A stretch of 64,000 nucleotides of DNA from contig CALARK010000001.1 of assembly GCA_937888595.1 (NCBI GenBank), positions 11,310 to 75,309 on the forward strand, given 5' to 3'. Numbering within the stretch: the stretch's first letter is position 1; the number at the start of each line of letters is the position of its first letter. The DNA is from an uncultured Sterolibacteriaceae bacterium (GTDB lineage Bacteria > Pseudomonadota > Gammaproteobacteria > Burkholderiales > Rhodocyclaceae). The notes beneath the pieces were generated by a model, which saw only the letters and a list, made by a program, of their open reading frames with translations, made no database searches and was not told the DNA's origin. The position numbers and the translations under genes are program-made. Below are positions 43,300-54,306 of the stretch, piece after piece.

Positions 43300-45342
43300 T
43301 TGTCTTCCACGCACACCTTTCCGCTCTCCGGCCCCCTGCTGCGCGGCAGCCGTTGCCCGCGCGTCGCGCTGATCGGCCAGCCCCGCTCGGGCAAAAGCCG
43401 CGTCTTCCAGGCCGCATCGAGTACGGCGACCCGCCACGAACGGCTTGCCGGCGTCGGCCCCGCCTACGAGGAATGCCAGGTCGAGGTCGGCCTCGACCAG
43501 ATCTCGCTGGTCGACCTGCCGGCCATCGACAGCTTCCATACGCTGGCCGGCGACATGCCCCATGCAACCGTGGTGCTCAAGTACCTGCTGTGGGGCGATC
43601 GCTGGCCGGCCATCGCGCACCACGAGGCGCACCAGCCCGAATCCTCGTTCGCCGCCCCCGACGTGCTGCTGCTGGTGATGGATGCCACGGCGCTCGAGCG
43701 CGACCTGGAACTCGCGCTCGAGCTCGCGCAGATCGGCAAGCCGATGGTGGTCGCCCTCAACCGCATGGACGAGGCACGCGCGAAGCGCCTGTTCATCAAC
43801 GTACGCGCCCTGTCGGAAAAGCTCGGTGCGCCGGTCGTCCCCACGGTCGCCCACATGGGCATCGGGCTGGCCGACCTCTTCGGCACGGTCGTGCGCGCCG
43901 CCCGCGAGAAGCGGGCACCGACACCGCAGCCGCCCAGCCCGCACATCGCCGCGCACCTCGCCCCGATCGCCGACCTGGCAGGTCGGGCCGACGTCGCCGC
44001 GGCTTTCGCGGTTCCCGTGACCTTCCTCGCCCTGCAGCTTGCGGAAAACGACGACTACTTCGCGCAGGAGCTGCGCTGTCATTTCGCCGCGCAGCACCGC
44101 GCCCTGCTCGACGCCCGCGACGCCGCCAGCGCCGTGCTGCCACGCCCGCTCGGCGAGGAGATCCACGCCGACCGCCACCACCGCGCCGCCCTGCTCTACG
44201 AAGCCGTCACGCGCCCGGGCAGCGGCGAGAAGCTGCCGGCCTGGCAGCGCTGGGCCGACGAGCTCTTCCTCCATCCGCGCTGGGGCTTCGCCGGCACGCT
44301 GGCGATCTTCGCCCTCGTGCTGTTCTTCGTTTTCGAGGTCAGCGCATTCCTCGACGGCCTCACCGTGGCGCGCCTCATCGAATGGGCAGCGCCCTGGCAG
44401 CCGGCCGATCTCGTCGGCGTGATCGGCCGGGCCATCCTCGACGGCTTCATCGGCCTGGCCGGCATCGTCATCCCCTACATGATTCCGCTCGTGCTGCTGC
44501 TCGTCTTCCTCGAGGAGTCGGGCATCATGCATCGCGTCGCCTTCGTCGTCGACCGCGGCTTCCACCAGCTCGGCCTGCACGGCGGCGTCGCGCTGCCCTT
44601 CCTGATGGGCCTGGGCTGCAACGTGCCGGCACTCGCCGCCACGGCTGCCGTCACCCACGGACGCGACCGCACCGTCGCCTCGCTGCTGATCACCTTCCTG
44701 CCCTGCTCGGCGCGCTCGGCCATCCTGCTCGCCCTGGGCGGCAAGTATCTCGGCGGCTTCGGCGTGTTCGCCCTGTTCATGCTCGCACCCGTGGTCGTCA
44801 GCCTGATCGGCAAGCTGCTCAAGCGGCGCTACCCGGAAACCACGCCGGGCATGATCCAGGCAATCCCGCCCTACGCCCTGCCGACCGCCCATGCCATGCT
44901 CGCCAACACCTGGGAGCGCAGCCGCGACATCGTCACCATCGTACTGCCCCTGCTCGTCGCCGGCAGCATCGTGCTCGCCCTGCTGGCGCACTTCGGCGCC
45001 GATCGCTGGATCAACCTCGCGCTGACGCCCGTGACATCATGGTGGCTCGGCCTGCCCGCCGTCCTCGGTGTGCCGATCCTGTTCGGCGTGCTGCGCAAGG
45101 AACTGTCGCTGCTGATGGTCTTTCAGGCGCTCGGCACGCAGGAGCTCGCGGGCGTGCTCGACACGACGCAGATCGCCACCTTCCTCGTCTTCCTGACTTT
45201 CTATGTGCCCTGCGTGTCGACCTTCGCGATGATGCTCAGGCTGCTCGGCCGGCGCGAGGCATTCTTCTCGGTGGCCCTGTCGGTCGGCGCGGCCCTCGCC
45301 ATCGCGATGGCCGTGCGCCTGCCGCTGGAACTGCTGCTTTAG
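43300..45342 (+). CDS. FeoB-like ferrous iron transporter with atypical G1 loop
   Basis: This 680-residue protein has an N-terminal G domain and a C-terminal membrane domain with ten or so helices. The membrane part is FeoB-like: GLGCNVPALAATAAVTHGRDR, LITFLPCSARSAILLAL and TFYVPCVSTFAMMLRLLG. The G1 loop reads GQPRSGKSRVF where classic FeoB has a G-N-P-N-x-G-K start. G3 is DLPAIDSF and G4 is NRMD. No feoA or feoC is nearby. No ATG is near; I use TTG 43300. It likely transports Fe(II) or another divalent metal. Confidence 0.8.
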   Translation: MSSTHTFPLSGPLLRGSRCPRVALIGQPRSGKSRVFQAASSTATRHERLAGVGPAYEECQVEVGLDQISLVDLPAIDSFHTLAGDMPHATVVLKYLLWGDRWPAIAHHEAHQPESSFAAPDVLLLVMDATALERDLELALELAQIGKPMVVALNRMDEARAKRLFINVRALSEKLGAPVVPTVAHMGIGLADLFGTVVRAAREKRAPTPQPPSPHIAAHLAPIADLAGRADVAAAFAVPVTFLALQLAENDDYFAQELRCHFAAQHRALLDARDAASAVLPRPLGEEIHADRHHRAALLYEAVTRPGSGEKLPAWQRWADELFLHPRWGFAGTLAIFALVLFFVFEVSAFLDGLTVARLIEWAAPWQPADLVGVIGRAILDGFIGLAGIVIPYMIPLVLLLVFLEESGIMHRVAFVVDRGFHQLGLHGGVALPFLMGLGCNVPALAATAAVTHGRDRTVASLLITFLPCSARSAILLALGGKYLGGFGVFALFMLAPVVVSLIGKLLKRRYPETTPGMIQAIPPYALPTAHAMLANTWERSRDIVTIVLPLLVAGSIVLALLAHFGADRWINLALTPVTSWWLGLPAVLGVPILFGVLRKELSLLMVFQALGTQELAGVLDTTQIATFLVFLTFYVPCVSTFAMMLRLLGRREAFFSVALSVGAALAIAMAVRLPLELLL

Positions 45343-47302
45343 CGGCCGGACGGGGCCAGCAGCGCGCGCGCGACGAAGTCTGGAGAAACGCGTGCCTTCG
45401 GCACGCGTGGCTGGTGGGGAGCGAACCAGCCACGCACATCCTCGTCCAGCCCGAGACCATGCATGTAGTTGTACAACGCCTTGTCGAGCGCCTGGCCGAG
45501 CGCGGCATGATCGACACCGGTCGGGTCGGTGAAGCGCACGTCGTTCTTCGCGAAGCCGGCGTGCGGCACTGGCTGGAGCGTGATGCCGTAGCGGGCGGGA
45601 TCACGGCCCACCGGGGAATGGACAGTGCAGGCGAAGCGGTGGAAAAAGCCCGAGTGGATGCAGCCGGCGGCGAACAGCTGGCGCACGTACTCGAGCGCGT
45701 CGACGGTGTCCTGCACGGTCTGCGTCGGAAAGCCGTACATCAGGTAGGCATGCACGAGGATGCCGGCGTCGGCGAAGGCGCGCGTGACGCGCGCGACCTG
45801 TTCGACCGAGACGCCCTTCTGCATGAGCTTGAGCAGGCGGTCGGAGGCGACTTCGAGGCCGCCGGAGACGGCAATGCAGCCACTGTCCGCGAGCTTCTCG
45901 CACAGCTCGGGGGTGAAGGATTTCTCGAAGCGGATGTTGCCCCACCAGGAGATGACGCACTGGCGACGCGCCAGTTCGTCGGCCAGCGCGGCGAGCGCCT
46001 TGGGCGGCGCGGCCTCGTCGACGAAATGGAAGCCGGTTTGTCCCGTCTCGGCGACGACGGCCTCGATGCGATCGACCAGCGTCGCGGCAGCGACGGCGTC
46101 GTAGCGGCCGATGTAGTCGAGACTGGTGTCGCAGAAGCTGCATTTCTTCCAGTAGCAGCCGTGCGCGACGGTGAGCTTGTTCCAGCGGCCGTCCGACCAG
46201 AGGCGGTGCATGGGGTTGAGCATGTCGAGCACTGAGAGGTAACGGTCGAGCGGCAGGCCGTCCCAGGTCGGCGTGCCGACTGCGGCGAAGGGGATGTCCG
46301 GCTCATCGCCGGCGAGGTAGCGCACTTCTCCCTCATCGCGCACGAAAGTACGCACGAGTTTTTCCCGTGGCCGCCGGGTTGGCCCATGTTCGCGCAGGTG
46401 TTCGAGCAGCGCGAGCAGCGGCCGTTCGCCGTCGTCGAGGCAGACGAAATCGAAGAAGTCGAAGACGCGCGGTTCGGCGAGTTCGCGCAGCTCGGTGTTG
46501 GCGAAACCGCCGCCGAGCACGACGACGACATCCGGCGCGGCGCGCTTGATCTCCTGCGCGATGCGGAAGGCGCCATAGACGTTGCCGGGAAAGGGCGCGG
46601 AAACCAGCACGATGTTCGGCGCATGGCGTGCCAGCGCCTCGTGCGTCAGCGCCTGCAGGGTTTCATCGACCCACGTGGGCGGCGCGGCGAGCGCCTGCGC
46701 CAGCGGTTCGAAGGTTGGCTGGCTCAGCGCCAGCGATTCGGCGTAGCGCACCAACTCGAAGCGCGGGTCGAGGGCCTCACGCAGCGCATCGGCGACGTCG
46801 TCGAGGAACAGCGTGGCGAAGTGGCGGGCGCGGTCCTGCAGGCCGAGCGCGCCGAAGGCCCAGGCGAGCGGATCGCCGCCCCCATCGTCCGCATGGGGGT
46901 CGACATACTCGTCGAGCGCGGCGAAGCGCGGCCCCTCGGGCAGGAAGGCACGGCCGGCGATGCGCCAGGCGAGGCTGGGGTCGCGCCCCTGCAGGAAGGC
47001 GACGGCCGGTTCGATGGCGGCGCGGTAGCGCGGGAACTCGTGCAGAAAGACGCGCAGCGTCGGCGAGCGAGCGCGCTTGGGCAGCGCGGCGGCGGCCTCC
47101 CGCACCCGGTCCAGCCCGGCGACGGAAAACAGCTGCAGCACCAGGGCGAGGGCGAGGTCTTCCTGCACGGCGTGGATGCCGCGCGAACGCAGGAAGCCGG
47201 TCAGGTAGGCCGTCGCGGGATAGGGCGTGTTGAGCTGCGTCATCGGCGGGATGATCGACAGCACACGCGCCGACCACTCGCGTGTCGACGCCGGGCGCGG
47301 AA

Positions 47303-47306
<4 letters not shown>
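45339..47306 (-). CDS. B12-binding-like radical SAM protein
   Basis: This 655-residue protein has a cobalamin-binding-like Rossmann region (NIVLVSAPFPGNVYGAFRIA, VVVVLGGGFANTEL) and a radical SAM core. The cluster cysteines are in HGCYWKKCSFC, about residues 382-392; the first spacing is CxxxxC rather than CxxxC. Further segments are FHFVDEAAPPKALAAL and YLMYGFPTQTVQDTV. The frame stays open far upstream over clpX-like; ATG 47306, overlapping the clpX-like stop (ATGA), is the real start. Function unknown; coupling to an ATPase is notable. Confidence 0.82.
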
Positions 47307-48310
<1,004 letters not shown>

Positions 48311-48328
48311 GGACGCTAGAATAGCAGC

Positions 48329-48673
48329 ATGACCCCGTTGCTGGTGATCACCAACCTGCCCGATGCGGCGAGCGCCCGTACGCTCGCCGGCGTTCTCGTC
48401 GGGATGCGGCTGGCCGCCTGCGTGAGCATCCTCGCGCCCTGCCGCTCGGTCTACCGCTGGGAAGGCAGGATCGAGGACGCCGAGGAGGTGCCGCTGCTGA
48501 TCAAGACCACGGCCGTGCGCTACGCCGCCCTGGAAGCCGCGATCCGCGAACGCCATCCCTACGAACTTCCCGAGATCGTTGCTGTCCCACTCACGCACGG
48601 CCTGCCGGAGTACCTCGGCTGGGTCGCCACGGAAACCACGGACCCACTCGCCCACGCCCAGGCTCCCTCATGA
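48329..48673 (+). CDS. cutA: CutA1 divalent cation tolerance protein
   Basis: This 114-residue trimeric cytosolic protein of the CutA1 family starts MTPLLVITNLPDAASARTLA. ACVSILAPCRSVYRWEGRIE and EVPLLIKTTAVRYAALEAAI match the core, and HPYELPEIVAVPL is the characteristic ending. It overlaps dsbD by four bases, a common cutA-dsbD arrangement in proteobacteria. It is divergent from the ClpX-like gene with only 18 bases between start codons, so promoter elements must lie inside coding sequence. Confidence 0.94.
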   Translation: MTPLLVITNLPDAASARTLAGVLVGMRLAACVSILAPCRSVYRWEGRIEDAEEVPLLIKTTAVRYAALEAAIRERHPYELPEIVAVPLTHGLPEYLGWVATETTDPLAHAQAPS

Positions 48674-50454
48674 TCGCGCGCCTCCTCGCCCTGCTCTGGC
48701 TGGCCCTGCTCAGCCCCTTCCTCCATGCCGCCGAGCCGCTCGATCCCGAGCAGGCCTACCGTTTCTCCACCCGCCTGCTCGACGAAAAAACCGTCGAGGC
48801 GCGCTGGGACGTGGAGACCGATTACTACCTGTACAAGGGAAAGATCGCATTTTCGGCCGACGGCGTGAAGCTCGGCACGCCCGAACTGCCAAAGGGGGAG
48901 GAGAAGGACGACGAATTCTTTGGCCGCGTCGAGACCCTGCGCGGGCAGGTGACCGCCCGCATCCCCATCGTCGAGGGTGTCCCCCCCTTCACGCTGAAAG
49001 CCGAGTCGCAAGGCTGCTGGGACGGCGGCGTCTGCTACCCGCCGCTGACCCAGGCAGCGAAGATTTCGCTCGCATCGATGGGTAGCGCGTCCGCACCTGC
49101 TGCCAATACCGCCAGCGCCGTCCCGCCGGCGCCGACTTTTGCGAATGCCGGCAGCGGCAGCAGCGGCGACGAATCCGGCGAGATCGCCAAGCTGCTCAAG
49201 GGCGCGAGCTTCTGGGTCGCGGTCGTCACCTTCTTCGGCTTCGGCCTGCTGCTCTCGCTGACGCCCTGCGTCTTCCCGATGATCCCGATCCTCTCCGGCA
49301 TCATCGTCAACCACGGCCACGCCGTGACGCACCTGCGCGCCTTCACGCTCTCGCTCGCCTATGTGCTGGGCATGGCGGTCACCTACGCCGTCGTCGGCGT
49401 CGCGGCGGGTTTCAGCGGCACGCTGCTCTCGGCCGCGCTGCAGAATGCCTGGGTGCTCGGCGCCTTCGCGCTGGTGTTCGTCGTCCTCTCGTTCTCGATG
49501 TTCGGCTTCTACGAGCTGCAGCTGCCTGCCGCGCTGCAGTCGAAGCTCTCGGATACCGCCAACAAGCAGGGCGGCAGCCTCGGCGCCATCGGTCTGATGG
49601 GCGCGCTCTCGGCGCTGATCGTCGGCCCCTGCGTCGCTGCGCCGCTGGCCGGCGCGCTGCTCTACATCGCGCAGACGAAGGATGCCGTCCTCGGCGGCCT
49701 CGCCCTCTTCGCCATGGGCCTCGGCATGGGCGCGCCGCTGCTGGCCGTCGGCGTGTTCTCGCGCTCCTTCCTGCCGAAGACCGGCCCGTGGATGGAGGCG
49801 GTCAAGAAATTCTTCGGCGTCGTGCTGCTCGCCACCGCGTTGTGGCTGGTCTCGCCGGTGCTGCCGGGCTGGGCGACGATGCTCGGCTGGGCGGCGCTGC
49901 TGATCGTGCCGGCCATCTACCTGCACGCGCTCGACCCGCTGCCGCCCAATGTCCACGGCTGGCAGCGCTTCTGGAAAGGCATCGGCGTGGCGATGCTGCT
50001 GTACGGCGCCGCACTGCTGCTCGGCCTGCTCGGCGGCGGGCGCGACCCGCTCCAGCCGCTCGCCTTCCTGCGTTCGGCCGGGGCGACCGCCGTCTCGCCG
50101 GCGCCGACTTTTGAAAAGATCAACAGCGTCATCGAGCTCGACGCCCGCATTGCCGGTTCGACAAAGCCGGTCATGCTGGACTTCTACGCCGACTGGTGCG
50201 TGAGCTGCAAGGAGATGGAGAAGTTCACCTTCTCCGATGCGCAGGTCGCCGCGAAGATGGCGCAATTCACGCTGCTCAAGGCCGACGTCACCGCCAACAA
50301 CGAAGACGACAAGGCGCTGCTGAAGCGCTTCGGCCTGTTCGGCCCGCCCGGCATCATCTTCTTCAGGGATGGCCAGGAAATCACCGGCCTGCGCGTCGTC
50401 GGCTACCAGCCGGCCGACCAGTTCCTGCCGACGCTCGAGAAAGCGTCGCGCTAA
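48670..50454 (+). CDS. dsbD: Thiol:disulfide interchange protein DsbD
   Basis: This 594-residue inner-membrane reductant transporter has a signal peptide, an N-terminal alpha domain with the redox Cys pair (SQGCWDGGVCYPP), an eight-helix beta domain (SLTPCVFPMIPILSG; IGPCVAAPLAGA-like VGPCVAAPLAGAL) and a C-terminal thioredoxin domain (DWCVSCKEMEKF). Two copies of the dispersed repeat lie in it, encoding AVPPAPTF (residues 150-157) and AVSPAPTF (474-481). They fall precisely in the linkers between alpha and beta and between beta and gamma domains. It overlaps cutA by four bases. Confidence 0.95.
   Translation: MIARLLALLWLALLSPFLHAAEPLDPEQAYRFSTRLLDEKTVEARWDVETDYYLYKGKIAFSADGVKLGTPELPKGEEKDDEFFGRVETLRGQVTARIPIVEGVPPFTLKAESQGCWDGGVCYPPLTQAAKISLASMGSASAPAANTASAVPPAPTFANAGSGSSGDESGEIAKLLKGASFWVAVVTFFGFGLLLSLTPCVFPMIPILSGIIVNHGHAVTHLRAFTLSLAYVLGMAVTYAVVGVAAGFSGTLLSAALQNAWVLGAFALVFVVLSFSMFGFYELQLPAALQSKLSDTANKQGGSLGAIGLMGALSALIVGPCVAAPLAGALLYIAQTKDAVLGGLALFAMGLGMGAPLLAVGVFSRSFLPKTGPWMEAVKKFFGVVLLATALWLVSPVLPGWATMLGWAALLIVPAIYLHALDPLPPNVHGWQRFWKGIGVAMLLYGAALLLGLLGGGRDPLQPLAFLRSAGATAVSPAPTFEKINSVIELDARIAGSTKPVMLDFYADWCVSCKEMEKFTFSDAQVAAKMAQFTLLKADVTANNEDDKALLKRFGLFGPPGIIFFRDGQEITGLRVVGYQPADQFLPTLEKASR
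49117..49140 (+). repeat. Dispersed 24-bp repeat, copy 14 (dsbD linker 1)
   Basis: A perfect match to consensus. Sense; read as AVPPAPTF between the alpha and beta domains of DsbD. Confidence 0.92.
50089..50112 (+). repeat. Dispersed 24-bp repeat, copy 15 (dsbD linker 2)
   Basis: One mismatch to consensus. Sense; read as AVSPAPTF between the beta and gamma domains of DsbD. Confidence 0.9.
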
Positions 50455-50470
50455 TCCGAAGGGAGTTCCC

Positions 50471-51067
50471 ATGTTCACCGGCATCGTCGCCGCCACCGGC
50501 AAGATCACCCATCTGCAACCCCTCGAAACCGGCCTGCGCCTCACCGTCGCGGCCCCCGGCCTCGACCTCAAGGATGTCGCGCTCGGCGATTCCATCGCGC
50601 ACAGCGGCGTCTGCCTCACCGTCATCGCCAAGAAGCGGGGCGCCTATCAGGTCGACGTCTCGCGCGAGACGCTCGACTGCACCGTCGGCCTCGATGAACT
50701 CGGCGGCGAGGTGAACCTCGAAAAGGCGATGCGGCTGTCCGACTTCATCGGCGGCCACCTCGTTTCCGGCCATGTCGATGGCGTCGGCACGGTGGTCAAG
50801 TTCGACAAGATCGGCGAATCGCACGAACTCGTCATCGCGGCACCGAAGAAGCTGGCGAAATACATCGCGCGCAAGGGCTCGATCACCGTCGACGGCGTCT
50901 CGCTGACCACCAACAAGGTGAAGGGCAAGGGTGGACGCGAGTTCTCGATCAACCTGATCCCGCACACCGTGCAGGTGACGACGCTGAAACGCCTGCAGCC
51001 CGGCGCGAAGGTCAACCTCGAGGTCGACCTGATCGCCCGCTACGTCGAGCGCATGCTAGGCGCCTAG
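50471..51067 (+). CDS. ribE: Riboflavin synthase alpha subunit
   Basis: This 198-residue enzyme dismutates 6,7-dimethyl-8-ribityllumazine to riboflavin. It begins MFTGIVAATG and contains two lumazine-binding repeats (ALGDSIAHSGVCLTVIA and KGSITVDGVSLTT), with HLVSGHVDGVG between. ATG 50471 has a GGGAG ribosome site. The frame before it is not coding. It is convergent with the chemoreceptor gene, overlapping by four bases. Other rib genes are not in the window. Confidence 0.95.
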   Translation: MFTGIVAATGKITHLQPLETGLRLTVAAPGLDLKDVALGDSIAHSGVCLTVIAKKRGAYQVDVSRETLDCTVGLDELGGEVNLEKAMRLSDFIGGHLVSGHVDGVGTVVKFDKIGESHELVIAAPKKLAKYIARKGSITVDGVSLTTNKVKGKGGREFSINLIPHTVQVTTLKRLQPGAKVNLEVDLIARYVERMLGA

Positions 51068-52686
51068 ACCCGGAACACGGCCAGCGCGTCGTGCAGGTCC
51101 GACGCCTGCCGGTTCATTTCTTCGGCATTGCTGCGGATCTGGCCGACGGCCGCGGAATTTTCCTCGGCCATGCGCGCCAGCTCCTCCGAGTTGTTCGCGA
51201 CGCTGTCGATCGTATTGCGCTGTTCCTGGATGGCCAGCGCGATGCTGGCCACGCTCTGCGTCGCCGCGTTGACCCCGTCGATCGCCTGAGTCAGCGCGGC
51301 GGAGATCTCGCTGCTTTTCGCCGCGCTGGCCGCCAGGCGGTTGTTGCCTTCGGCGATGGCCCGCTCCACGGTTTCGGTACCGGCCTCTAGCTGCAGCGTC
51401 ACGGCCTCGATCTCGTTCGCCGATTCCGCCGACTTCTCGGCCAGCTTGCGCACCTCGTCCGCCACCACGGCGAAGCCACGGCCCTGTTCGCCGGCGCGCG
51501 CCGCCTCGATGGCGGCGTTGAGCGCCAGCAGGTTGGTCTGGTCCGCGATCTCCTTGACCTTCTGGGTCAGGCCGGCGATGCTGCGCGCGTTCTGCACGAA
51601 GTCCGCGACCGTGGCCGAGGTGTCGGTCAGGCTGCGCTCGATGTTGCGGACCTCGTCGAGCAGATTCAGGACGACCTGCTGGCTGAATGCCACGTTGTCC
51701 TGCGCACGCGTCGCCTCGCTGGCGACCGCGCCGGCGTTGCTGGCCACCTGTTCGATGCTGCGCTGCATCTCTTCCATCGACGCGGCCAGCGATACGGCCG
51801 TCCGGCTGGCACTGTCCGCCCCCTGCATGATTTCACCCGTCGCCCCGCGCATCTCGCTGGTGCCGGCATGGACGCTGGCGGCCGAGACCTTGGCGTTGCC
51901 GATCAACTGGACGAGCTGCCGGCGCAGCATCTCGATGCCGGTGGCCAGCTGGCCGACCTCGCCTTTCACTTCCAGCGCGATCCTGCCCGACAGGTCGCCG
52001 GCGGTCAGGCGGCCGAGGTCGGCCACCAGTGCGCCGGCTGGCCGGATGATGTCGTGCTGGATGATGACGGCGAACATCGCCAGGCCACCGGCCAGCGCCA
52101 GCACAATGGCGATGCCGGCGGTCACCATGCTGCGATTCGCCCGTGAATTTGCCTCTTCCCGCGCCATGGCGGCCATGCTGCGGATCGCGTCGACCGCCTC
52201 GTCGAGCGTCTGGGTGGGCTTGCGGTCGATGCCGGAGACCGCCTTGTCGCCGACGGCGGCATCGCCACCCGCATCCTTGAAGGCCGCCAGGCCCTTGCGA
52301 TAACCCTCGCCCAGCGTCCGGTGCGACTGAATGAACGCCTCGACGCGTTCGCGCGCCGCACCGGCGGGCAGCGTCGCCAGCAGGGCAGCGGCAGCATCCG
52401 CCACCCGTGCCTCCTCCTGCTCGAACCCCTTCCAGTAGCGTTCCAGCTTGTCGGCGTCACGGCCGCGCAGCAAGACGTTCTTCCACTCCTGGACCTGGAT
52501 CTTGAAGTGTCCCTGGATGCCCAGTACCGCAGCCTGCGAGGCATCGAGGGCGGCAACCTGCGTGCGGTACTGCCCCAGCGCACCGATCAGGCCGTACGCG
52601 CCAATGCCTCCCCCCGCCACCACGATGGCCAACGCCAGCAGGAATGCACCGAGAATTTTTGTGCGCAAGGTCGAATGGTCAGGCAC
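51064..52686 (-). CDS. Methyl-accepting chemotaxis protein
   Basis: This 540-residue chemoreceptor has an N-terminal helix (ILGAFLLALAIVVAGGGIGAY), a periplasmic four-helix-type ligand domain, a second helix (VTAGIAIVLALAGGLAMFAVI), a HAMP domain (DLGRLTAGDLSGRIALE) and a signalling domain with the tip QTNLLALNAAIEAARAGEQG. Start GTG 52686 (reads MPDHSTLRTKIL) has a GGGAG site; the frame upstream, which overlaps the divergent cyclase promoter region, is less likely. No CheA/CheW genes are near. The ligand is unknown. Confidence 0.9.
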   Translation of the reverse strand: MPDHSTLRTKILGAFLLALAIVVAGGGIGAYGLIGALGQYRTQVAALDASQAAVLGIQGHFKIQVQEWKNVLLRGRDADKLERYWKGFEQEEARVADAAAALLATLPAGAARERVEAFIQSHRTLGEGYRKGLAAFKDAGGDAAVGDKAVSGIDRKPTQTLDEAVDAIRSMAAMAREEANSRANRSMVTAGIAIVLALAGGLAMFAVIIQHDIIRPAGALVADLGRLTAGDLSGRIALEVKGEVGQLATGIEMLRRQLVQLIGNAKVSAASVHAGTSEMRGATGEIMQGADSASRTAVSLAASMEEMQRSIEQVASNAGAVASEATRAQDNVAFSQQVVLNLLDEVRNIERSLTDTSATVADFVQNARSIAGLTQKVKEIADQTNLLALNAAIEAARAGEQGRGFAVVADEVRKLAEKSAESANEIEAVTLQLEAGTETVERAIAEGNNRLAASAAKSSEISAALTQAIDGVNAATQSVASIALAIQEQRNTIDSVANNSEELARMAEENSAAVGQIRSNAEEMNRQASDLHDALAVFRV

Positions 52687-52829
52687 GGGCTTTCTCCCAG
52701 GGTAAGTGACGACTGCGCAATATATCCCAAGGCAGGACAGCATCATGGGCACATCTGCGATAGCGGTCCGGCAGGCCGGGGCCGCAGAACCCGCGCACCG
52801 CGCATCCGCTTTGAATACAATGGGCGGCG

Positions 52830-54269
52830 ATGACCCAGCCCGGCAAGCCCGCCTCCCCCCTGATCGACGATCCGGCCGACGAACTGCGCCGCACACGTGC
52901 GCGGCTGGAGTCCGAAATCGCCACGCGGCAGGGAATCGAACTGCGGCTGGCCCAGGTGCAGTCGGCCTACTCGCGCTTCGTGCCGCCCCAGCTGCTGGAG
53001 TTGCTGGGCAAGGAGAGCATCCTCGACGTGGACTGGGGCAATCAGGCCGAGAAGAAGATGACGATCCTGTTCTCGGACATCCGCGGCTTCGCCTCGATGT
53101 CCGAGCGCATGTCGCCGCAGCAGTGCTTCGATTTCATCAATGCCTACCTGAGCTTCATGGAGCCGGTGGTACTGGCGCACGGCGGCTTCATCGACAAGTA
53201 CATCGGCGACTCGGTGATGGCGCTGTTCCCCGCGCGCGGCGACGACGCGCTGCGCGCTGCGCTCGGCATGCTGACGGAACTCGGCCAGTTCAACGCCCAG
53301 CGCTCGCTGCTGCAGGGCGAACTGCCCTTCGAGCACGGCGACCGGCGCAACGGCGACGAGGTCCATATCGGCATCGGCATGAACTCCGGCCTGCTGATGC
53401 TGGGCGTGATCGGCGGCAGCAACCGCATGGAGGTCACCGTCATCAGCGATGCCGTGAACCTCGCCTCGCGGGTGGAGACGCTCACCAAGACCTACCAGAC
53501 GCCGATCCTCATCACCCAGCACACGCTCAACAGCATCCGCCATTCCGCCGATTTCTCGATCCGCTTCATCGACCGGGTGCGCGTGCGCGGCAAGCATCTG
53601 GCGCAATCGATCTACGAGGTCTTCGATGCCGACCCGGCCCCGCTCAAGGCCGCCAAGCTCGCCAGCCGCGACACCTTCGAGGATGCGCTGGCGCACTACC
53701 ATTTCCGCCGCATGGACGGCGCGCTGACGCTGTTCAGCGACTGCCTCGAACACAACCCCGGCGATACGCCGGCCGCCGTCTACTGGCAACGCTGCCGCCA
53801 GGCCAACCGCGACCGCCAAGTCGATGAAGGCGAAACCGACAGCGCCGTCCACTGGCGGCCGGAGTACCTGCTCGGCTTTCCCGGCCTCGACGAGATGCAC
53901 CAGGTCATCTTCAGCCACATCGTCGCGCTTTCCGAAGCGCTGCAGCGCGAGGCCGCCGGCGATGCCGTGCAACTGGTCGGCAAGCTGGTCGCCTGGACGA
54001 AAGAGCATTTCGAGTCCGAGGAACGCCTCATGGAAGTGCACGGCTATCCGCGCTCCCCGCTGCTCGAACACCGCCAGCAACACGTCAAGTTCATCGAGTT
54101 CCTCGATGCCCTGGCCGCCGACATACAGGACGGCGGCACCTCCGCGCTGCGCCTCGCCTTCCGCTGCCAGTTCCTGTTGCTCGACTGGTTCATCAGCCAC
54201 ATCAGCGTGACCGACCGCCACCTCGAGCGCTTCCTCGCGGCGCGGGTCGCACCCGAAACTGGCGCCTGA
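52830..54269 (+). CDS. Class III adenylate cyclase fused to a C-terminal bacteriohemerythrin
   Basis: This is a 479-residue soluble protein. A coiled coil (about 15-60) leads to a class III cyclase domain (75-255). Metal Asp83 (FSDIRGFASM) and Asp127 (KYIGDSVMA) are present; Lys123 and Asp207 (ISDAVNLASR) are the adenine-specifying pair, with Asn210/Arg214. A short TPR-like segment follows. The last ~130 residues are hemerythrin: LDEMHQVIFSHI, HFESEERLM, HRQQHVKF and HISVTDRH give a full di-iron ligand set. This suggests cAMP output controlled by O2 or iron. Confidence 0.88.
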   Translation: MTQPGKPASPLIDDPADELRRTRARLESEIATRQGIELRLAQVQSAYSRFVPPQLLELLGKESILDVDWGNQAEKKMTILFSDIRGFASMSERMSPQQCFDFINAYLSFMEPVVLAHGGFIDKYIGDSVMALFPARGDDALRAALGMLTELGQFNAQRSLLQGELPFEHGDRRNGDEVHIGIGMNSGLLMLGVIGGSNRMEVTVISDAVNLASRVETLTKTYQTPILITQHTLNSIRHSADFSIRFIDRVRVRGKHLAQSIYEVFDADPAPLKAAKLASRDTFEDALAHYHFRRMDGALTLFSDCLEHNPGDTPAAVYWQRCRQANRDRQVDEGETDSAVHWRPEYLLGFPGLDEMHQVIFSHIVALSEALQREAAGDAVQLVGKLVAWTKEHFESEERLMEVHGYPRSPLLEHRQQHVKFIEFLDALAADIQDGGTSALRLAFRCQFLLLDWFISHISVTDRHLERFLAARVAPETGA

Positions 54270-54306
54270 AAAAATGATGCCCCGCCACATCCATTAGAAT
54301 CGTTCC

